Shown here piece after piece: positions 6,954-10,806 of a stretch of 10,806 bases of DNA. The stretch is taken from positions 1-10,806 of the forward strand of contig ONWK01000156.1 of assembly GCA_900321505.1 (NCBI GenBank). The letters are read 5' to 3'. The position numbers and the translations under genes are program-made. The stretch's first letter is position 1, and each line of letters begins with the position of its first letter. This DNA is from an uncultured Eubacteriales bacterium. Its GTDB lineage: Bacteria > Bacillota > Clostridia > Lachnospirales > Lachnospiraceae. A model generated the notes under the pieces. It searched no databases. It was not told the origin of the DNA and saw only the letters and a list, made by a program, of their open reading frames with translations.

Positions 6954-8480
6954 TTAGAATGACGGATCAAGCGGCTTTACCAGCAGATCTTCTTTTGTTA
7001 ATCTTTCCACTTCTTTCTTTGCCTCTTCTATAGCCTTCGGAAGTATTTCAAGGAACTTATCCACCTCTTCCTCCGTGTTATAGATTCCAAAGCTTATACG
7101 GATCATACCCGGAGAATATGCTGCCTCGCAGTTTTCAAAGGAGCCTACCTGATCATCCGGTATCCCCTTAAGCCTCCATACATAGGGGTGTGCGCAGAAG
7201 GAACCCCGGCGTGTGGCTACACCTCCATATTCCTTGATTGCAACAGCCAGATAATAGGAATTCAGATTCTTAAAGTCAAAGGTTACAACCCCTACCCGGT
7301 CATCAATATTCTCCGTGTCTCCGTAGATTATGATATCATCAAATTTCTTAAGGCCGTCTATCAGTCTGCGGTTCAATACCTTCTCGTGTTCCTCGATCTT
7401 ATCAAAGCCAACCTCCTGAAGGATGTCGATAGCTTTGTTCAAACCTACTATACTCGGATAGTTCGGAGAGCCCGCTTCCCAGCTTTCCGGCGGGTTCTTA
7501 TAATTCTGACGGCTGTCTGCCACAATCTGCACGGTACCGCCGCCATATACTTCCGGCATTTTTTCATACATAAGTTCTCTTTTACCTACGATAGCTCCCC
7601 CTCCGTAAGGTGTATACATCTTATGTGCGGAGAAGACCAGGAAATCCACATCTTCCTCGGGTGTCGCACCCTTCATTTCGAATTTCCTGTGAGCCACTAT
7701 CTGGGCTCCGTCCACGATCAGTATCGCACCGTGCTCATGAGCAAGCTTTGCCACACGGTGAACATCTGTCACATAGCCTGTTACATTTGAGGCTGCTGTC
7801 ACGGATACGATCTTAACCTTGTTCTCCGTCAGCAGTTTCTCTATATCCTCATATTTCACACGGCCCTTTTCGTCCACCTCCGCATATATCACGGTACCAC
7901 GCTCACGCCAGGAAAGGTCATTGGAATGATGTTCTATACGGGTCGTAAGGATCACATCGCTCTTATCCTTTACAAGTGCGGATGCAAGCTTGTTCAGACC
8001 GTCCGTGGTATTATCCACGTATACGCAGGTATATTCGCCGTCCACCTTATCCGCTCCGACGAAGCTGATCACCTTCTTACGCGTTTCTGCCACAAATTCC
8101 GTGGAATGATCGGATTTCTGTGAAAAACCGCGTCCGACGGAACCGTACATTTTAAGCTCTTCCTCAACCATACCCGAGACAGGAGTCAGTGACGGTGTTG
8201 TTGCCGCATTATCAAAATTGATCATGGGCTGCTTCGTACCGTCCTTCAGTTCCACCGGTTCATCTATCCCAACCACATAATTACGGATATTATCCATAGT
8301 GATCTTCCCGTCGGGAGTACTCACTTCCGCAGAACTGCCCGTCTCAGTGGAACCGCTCTCCTGTATGGACGCGCTTTCCGTGGCATTATTATTCTCCGGC
8401 TCCTTCGTACAACCGGTAAATGCCATGGATAACGCCATGCATCCCGCTATTGTCATTGCGGCAATTCTTTTTCTTCTCAA
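6954..8480 (-). CDS. Predicted lipoprotein-anchored class V PLP enzyme, cysteine desulfurase-like
   Basis: Start chosen at a TTG (8478-8480) because GGAAG lies 7 bases upstream and it gives a normal lipoprotein signal, RRKRIAAMTIAGCMALSMAFTGC, with lipid Cys24. An upstream in-frame ATG (8547-8549) adds 23 residues but has a poor ribosome site. From the TTG the product is 508 residues. A Ser/Thr/Glu/Asn-rich linker (25-58) precedes a complete SufS/CsdA-type fold: INFDNAATT (87-95), EHHSN around H184-H185, D257 in VDGAQ (pyridine-nitrogen partner), PLP lysine K287 in FSAHK, and persulfide-type cysteine C429 in RRGSFCAHPY. The family takes sulfur from cysteine, leaving alanine, or does related lyase reactions. 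All such residues are present, so it should be an active PLP enzyme. The oddity is location: the signal places it outside the membrane, where no Fe-S assembly partner is expected. It follows the acyltransferase gene by 70 bases, probably as one transcript. Confidence 0.88.
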   Translation of the reverse strand: MRRKRIAAMTIAGCMALSMAFTGCTKEPENNNATESASIQESGSTETGSSAEVSTPDGKITMDNIRNYVVGIDEPVELKDGTKQPMINFDNAATTPSLTPVSGMVEEELKMYGSVGRGFSQKSDHSTEFVAETRKKVISFVGADKVDGEYTCVYVDNTTDGLNKLASALVKDKSDVILTTRIEHHSNDLSWRERGTVIYAEVDEKGRVKYEDIEKLLTENKVKIVSVTAASNVTGYVTDVHRVAKLAHEHGAILIVDGAQIVAHRKFEMKGATPEEDVDFLVFSAHKMYTPYGGGAIVGKRELMYEKMPEVYGGGTVQIVADSRQNYKNPPESWEAGSPNYPSIVGLNKAIDILQEVGFDKIEEHEKVLNRRLIDGLKKFDDIIIYGDTENIDDRVGVVTFDFKNLNSYYLAVAIKEYGGVATRRGSFCAHPYVWRLKGIPDDQVGSFENCEAAYSPGMIRISFGIYNTEEEVDKFLEILPKAIEEAKKEVERLTKEDLLVKPLDPSF

Positions 8481-8550
8481 TCCTTCACTTCCTTTCCCAA
8501 AATCCGGATAACTATACAGCTTCTGCAGTTCCGAAATAATATCCGGCATT

Positions 8551-9255
8551 TTATCCCAGCATAGCCTTACGGGCTCTCTCAGAGATCATATGCACATTTT
8601 TCCACTCTGCATCCCCGGGCCTTATCACATCCACCACTTCATAATAAACATCAGATCTGCGGCGCAGTACATTCTTCCGGATCTTTTCCGTATCCCTGAT
8701 CCTCACCACAACTACCGGAGCATCTGCCTTTTTGGCCACCTTGAACACACCGTCATGGAAGGGAAGCAGTTCCCCTGTCTTACTGCGGGTTCCCTCCGGT
8801 GAAGCCCCTATGGAAACTGCCTTATTCTTAAGGAGCTCAGCCGCCTTATTAATGGTCTTAAGCGCTTCTCTGGGGTTTTCCCTGTCTATTGCCATGAAGC
8901 AGCATCTTTTTGCGAACCGCCCGAAAATGGGTGCCTTGAAATTCTCTTCCTTGGACAAAAAGGCGATATCCCAGCGTCTCAGCTCCTGCCAGAGCAGGAT
9001 AGGGTCAAAATTCGACACGTGATTATATACAAACATTACCTTTTTGGTTCTCGGGATCTTTTCCTTCCCGGTAAAATGTACCTTTATCCGCAGCGGATAA
9101 AGAAGAACCGCCGTTCCCAGATAAAGCAGCTTACGGTAAAACGGACTGTCCGTTTCATATTCCTGATCCTTATCTATAAACAGACTTGCGATCCAGAGAA
9201 AAGTAAGCGGCAGAATGAGAAAGATTGAGACCAGCAACAGAATAAGCAAACGCAT
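8551..9255 (-). CDS. PlsC-like 1-acyl-glycerol-3-phosphate acyltransferase
   Basis: A 234-residue membrane-bound acyltransferase. Residues 1-27 are a strongly hydrophobic N-terminal anchor, and a second hydrophobic stretch lies at about 43-58. The HX4D catalytic motif is NHVSNFD (H79, D84), block II is FMAIDRENPREA (120-131), block III is SPEGTRSKTGELLPF (152-166) with the E154-G155-T156-R157 core, and block IV is APVVVV (179-184). The family adds a fatty acyl chain to lysophosphatidic acid in phospholipid synthesis. Short members like this can also use other lyso-lipids, so the exact acceptor is not certain. An ideal ribosome site, GGGGAGGT (9263-9270), lies 7 bases before the ATG. It sits between the phosphatase remnant upstream and the lipoprotein PLP enzyme downstream, all in one direction. 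Confidence 0.88.
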   Translation of the reverse strand: MRLLILLLVSIFLILPLTFLWIASLFIDKDQEYETDSPFYRKLLYLGTAVLLYPLRIKVHFTGKEKIPRTKKVMFVYNHVSNFDPILLWQELRRWDIAFLSKEENFKAPIFGRFAKRCCFMAIDRENPREALKTINKAAELLKNKAVSIGASPEGTRSKTGELLPFHDGVFKVAKKADAPVVVVRIRDTEKIRKNVLRRRSDVYYEVVDVIRPGDAEWKNVHMISERARKAMLG

Positions 9256-9291
9256 TTGTTATACCTCCCCTTCAATTTATATGTTTTATGG

Positions 9292-9498
9292 TTACCGTGC
9301 TTTGTTTCTGAATTCCAGACAGAGCATCGTAAGATCATCAGACTGCTCTATATGCTGTTTTGCAAAGATATGACTATAGACCACCAGTCCTATAAACAGG
9401 GCCGCAAGTCCCAGGAGTATGCCTCCGAGCAGTGAGATACGGGATACCCTGCGATTTACAGACTATATTTTCTTTTTTACTCTTTTACCTTCTTCCAT
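9292..9498 (-). pseudogene. Remnant of a membrane PP2C/SpoIIE-type phosphatase (amber stop plus internal deletion)
   Basis: A 69-codon frame starts at an ATG (9496-9498) with AAAGGAA about 5 bases upstream and reads MEEGKRVKKKI, then an in-frame TAG (9463-9465), then SVNRRVSRIS, a membrane helix (LLGGILLGLAALFIGLVVYS) and HIFAKQHIEQ, and ends with SDDLTMLCLEFRNKAR before TAA (9292-9294). The ending is the hallmark C-terminus of RsbU/SpoIIE PP2C-family phosphatases (DD-[IL]-TML-x-L), where the two Asp help bind metal. The start looks like the N-terminal membrane segment of such proteins. The whole sensor and catalytic middle is missing, so the gene appears to have lost several hundred codons in frame and then, or also, gained a nonsense codon. 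It ends 36 bases before the acyltransferase gene, so an intact ancestor probably headed this operon. An alternative, a functional short membrane peptide, is unlikely since no start codon follows the TAG in a useful place. Confidence 0.7.
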
Positions 9499-9594
9499 AT
9501 GTTCCTTTTATTTTGAGTATATGAAATGATCTGCTTCGTCCGGAACTCACCGGATCCTCCCGTCCTTCCCTGTGCTATCCCAAATCTGTCTGTT

Positions 9595-9623
9595 ATTATA
9601 TCATTTATTCGGTTTGATGACTA
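9595..9623 (-). promoter_or_regulatory. Promoter of the phosphatase remnant-acyltransferase-PLP enzyme operon
   Basis: On the minus strand TGATATAAT (9595-9603) is a perfect extended -10. TAGTCA (9618-9623) matches the -35 consensus at four of six positions with a 17-base spacer. A T-rich tract just upstream (about 9624-9635) could act as an UP element. Transcription would start near 9588, leaving a leader of about 90 bases before the remnant's ATG. Confidence 0.6.
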
Positions 9624-9658
9624 TATAAAAAAAACGTGTAGCTATTCAGGAACCAACT

Positions 9659-9677
9659 CCGGATACTGAGCATCCGG
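9659..9677 (-). other. Small inverted repeat
   Basis: CCGGAT (9659-9664) and ATCCGG (9672-9677) form a perfect 6-bp stem with a 7-base loop. It lies about 25 bases from a run of eight T on the minus strand, too far to be a normal intrinsic terminator. It could be a back-up transcription stop for the right-edge gene. Confidence 0.3.
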
Positions 9678-9725
9678 CAGGCATATTTCTTTGCTTATTC
9701 TGTTTCTCATGGGGTAGCTGCAATT

Positions 9726-9764
9726 AAAAATCGAGCAGGAGGGGGAATCCGCCTCCTGCTCGAT
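9726..9764 (-). terminator. Strong intrinsic terminator of the right-edge gene
   Basis: ATCGAGCAGGAGG (plus 9730-9742) pairs perfectly with CCTCCTGCTCGAT (9752-9764), a 13-bp stem with a 9-base loop. On the minus strand it is followed by TTTTTAATT. Orientation and position, about 75 bases after the stop of the gene ending at 9840, make it that gene's terminator. Confidence 0.92.
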
Positions 9765-9775
9765 GGTCGCACCTC

Positions 9776-9836
9776 CCGGCCTGGCCGATCCGACGCTTAA
9801 CGCAGCACACCGTGCTGCAGCGTCCGCTTTGGCCGG
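9776..9836 (-). other. Nested GC-rich stem-loop in the 3' untranslated region
   Basis: Three helices nest in order: outer CCGGCC (9776-9781) with GGCCGG (9831-9836), middle GACGC (9792-9796) with GCGTC (9820-9824), and inner GCAGCAC (9802-9808) with GTGCTGC (9812-9818) closing a 3-base loop. The 18 base pairs are all perfect, joined by internal loops. The structure begins four bases after the stop codon of the right-edge gene and precedes its terminator, so it would sit at the 3' end of that message. Confidence 0.5.
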
Positions 9837-9839
9837 CAA

Positions 9840-10806
9840 CTAATGCCCGGGATTATGTGCCGGTCCATGTCTTCCCGCGTTGTGCTGCTGGGGTGCAGCA
9901 TGATTTGCGGCCGCATTCATGGCGGCTGCCCTGTGCTGTTCTCTCTGGACCTTCCGTATCTGAATACTGTTTGCGGCTTCAGTCTGTTTCTGTGTCATCC
10001 AGTCCGGTGCTCCCTTCCTGCTATTATGGTTAAACAGTTCCAGACGGTACAGGTGCTTCCATACATCCGGCGTAAGCTGGGCATAATCCTCCCGATTGAC
10101 ACCTGGCTGACTCATAGTCCATTCCCTGAAGCTTTCCATATTCCTGAATCTGCCGTTGCCGAAGCAGCAGGATATACGGTTATTGATCATAGCCATATCC
10201 GATGCATACCTCTCTGCATTACGTTTATCTGTAAATTTCGGCGGATTCGGAAGCCTTCTGCCCGGATTCATCAGCACCTCGTGCAGCTGGTCATATCTGG
10301 TCCGGAAATAATGCTCCGTGATCTCCTTTCTCTGCCACGCAACCAGCAGCTGCTCCTGACGGTTCTGGATCACTGTTTCGATCTGTTCCATTTTTTCGCC
10401 GGCCAGAACCAGATTCCGGTTTCTTCCTCTTGCGGCTGCTTCGGCCTGATGCTGCAGGTCAAGTATACTCCGGTTAACCTCCTGGTCATCCCTTACTACA
10501 GCATTTTCCAGATTCCTGAGTTCGGAAGCAAATTCCTGCTTCCACCGGTTATAACCTGCCTTCGGCGTCTTTTCCAGCTCTGCCTCATTCCTTGGCGCGG
10601 CGATGCCCAAGTCTGTATCTGCCGAAAGAGCCAGCTTCTCCAGATTTTTATATTCCTTTTTATCCCTGTCCTCCGGATGGGCTTTCAGATAATCCAGAAG
10701 GGTTTCCTGTATCATGAGCTTTACATCATTCCTTTTTGATTCCCTTGCACCCGGAAGATTTTTCTTATAGATCGCGGTCAGCTCCGCATAAGCATTTCTT
10801 CTGGCC
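9840..10806 (-). CDS. C-terminal part of an unrecognised, mostly helical protein (5' end off the right edge)
   Basis: An open frame runs without a stop from the window edge to TAG at 9840-9842, giving 321 visible residues. An internal ATG (10713-10715) has no ribosome site, and 30 further open codons precede it, so the real start is outside the window. I do not recognise the family. The sequence is rich in charged residues and Gln/Asn/Ala and looks alpha-helical, with a likely coiled coil at about visible residues 85-160 (RNLENAVV.., LDLQHQAEAAARGRN, MEQIETVIQNRQEQ). There is no signal, membrane segment or catalytic motif in this part. A conserved-looking WM/WK/Y-rich section follows (FREWTMS, VWKHLYRLELFNHN). 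The tail from about residue 288 is low-complexity Ala/His/Asn/Pro (REQHRAAAMNAAANHAAPQQ and on), with seven His in its last 33 residues. The plus-strand frame over the same bases is a shadow rich in Cys and Ile. A nested hairpin and a strong terminator follow. Confidence 0.8.
   Translation of the reverse strand, partial: ARRNAYAELTAIYKKNLPGARESKRNDVKLMIQETLLDYLKAHPEDRDKKEYKNLEKLALSADTDLGIAAPRNEAELEKTPKAGYNRWKQEFASELRNLENAVVRDDQEVNRSILDLQHQAEAAARGRNRNLVLAGEKMEQIETVIQNRQEQLLVAWQRKEITEHYFRTRYDQLHEVLMNPGRRLPNPPKFTDKRNAERYASDMAMINNRISCCFGNGRFRNMESFREWTMSQPGVNREDYAQLTPDVWKHLYRLELFNHNSRKGAPDWMTQKQTEAANSIQIRKVQREQHRAAAMNAAANHAAPQQHNAGRHGPAHNPGH

Larger units (their letters stand above)
9499..9839. 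other. Intergenic region between the operon and the right-edge gene
   Basis: This 341-base stretch carries, from right to left on the minus strand, a nested stem-loop directly after the right-edge gene's stop (9776-9836), a strong terminator (9726-9764), a 6-bp hairpin (9659-9677), an eight-T tract (9626-9633) and the operon promoter (9595-9623). A 65-codon frame at 9642-9839 crosses both hairpins, starts with TTG without a ribosome site and is not credible as a gene. Confidence 0.7.

Noticed and set aside
8478..8549. Upstream ATG start for the PLP lipoprotein
   Set aside because: The ribosome site is poor and the extra 23 residues would give an abnormally long n-region before the lipoprotein signal. 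The TTG at 8478-8480 has a strong site.
9626..9677. Hairpin plus eight-T tract as an intrinsic terminator
   Set aside because: The stem is only 6 bp and lies about 25 bases from the T-tract. The T-tract is better explained as an AT-rich element upstream of the operon promoter.
9642..9839. Minus-strand frame of 65 codons starting right after the right-edge gene
   Set aside because: It starts with TTG without a ribosome site and runs through a nested hairpin and a strong terminator, so it would rarely be transcribed in full.
9843..10739. Plus-strand open frame of 298 codons
   Set aside because: It lies opposite the right-edge minus-strand gene, has a Cys/Ile/Pro-rich composition with no domain, and lacks a ribosome site. 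The minus-strand frame continues to the edge and has a terminator.

Overview
The window looks like chromosome of a Gram-positive anaerobe of the Clostridia, most likely a Lachnospiraceae (Butyrivibrio/Lachnospira-like) bacterium. The reasons are the strong AGGAGG-type ribosome sites, TTG starts, Sec and lipoprotein signals, glycine/tryptophan cell-wall-binding repeats, and FN3-like surface repeats and multi-PAS cyclic-di-GMP proteins of the kind abundant in that family. This is inferred from protein style; no rRNA or other marker is present.

Layout, left to right. (1) 1-942, minus: N-terminal part of a secreted surface protein that runs off the left edge, with its own extended -10 promoter. 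(2) 1125-2840, minus: a secreted serpin with an N-terminal block of cell-wall-binding repeats, followed by a clear intrinsic terminator (1068-1100). Just upstream of it lie a 17-codon candidate leader ORF, an inverted repeat, and an exact 41-bp tandem duplication that copies the last codons of the next gene. (3) 2992-6036, minus: a 1014-residue PAS-GGDEF-EAL protein with extra C-terminal PAS-like repeats. Its EAL site looks complete and its GGDEF site is degenerate. (4) 6037-6389: a divergent intergenic region with a promoter facing each way and two short inverted repeats. (5) 6390-6899, plus: a small HD-domain hydrolase, the only plus-strand gene. (6) 6921-6947: a symmetrical hairpin shared by two converging genes. 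(7) 9498 down to 6954, minus: a probable operon with a broken PP2C/SpoIIE-type phosphatase remnant, a PlsC-like acyltransferase, and a predicted lipoprotein that is a class V PLP enzyme of the cysteine desulfurase type. (8) 9499-9839: a non-coding stretch with the operon promoter and, further right, the terminator and a nested stem-loop at the 3' end of the next gene. (9) 9840-10806, minus: the C-terminal part of an unrecognised, mostly helical protein that runs off the right edge.

How the pieces may fit: the left half is surface biology (surface repeat protein, wall-bound protease inhibitor) next to a cyclic-di-GMP phosphodiesterase that may share a transcript with the serpin. The acyltransferase and the lipoprotein are closely spaced and look co-transcribed. 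The most unusual items are the lipoprotein-anchored desulfurase-like PLP enzyme, the phosphatase remnant that has lost its catalytic middle, and the small duplicated and leader-like structures between the cyclic-di-GMP gene and the serpin. No rRNA, tRNA, CRISPR array, insertion sequence or integrase was seen.
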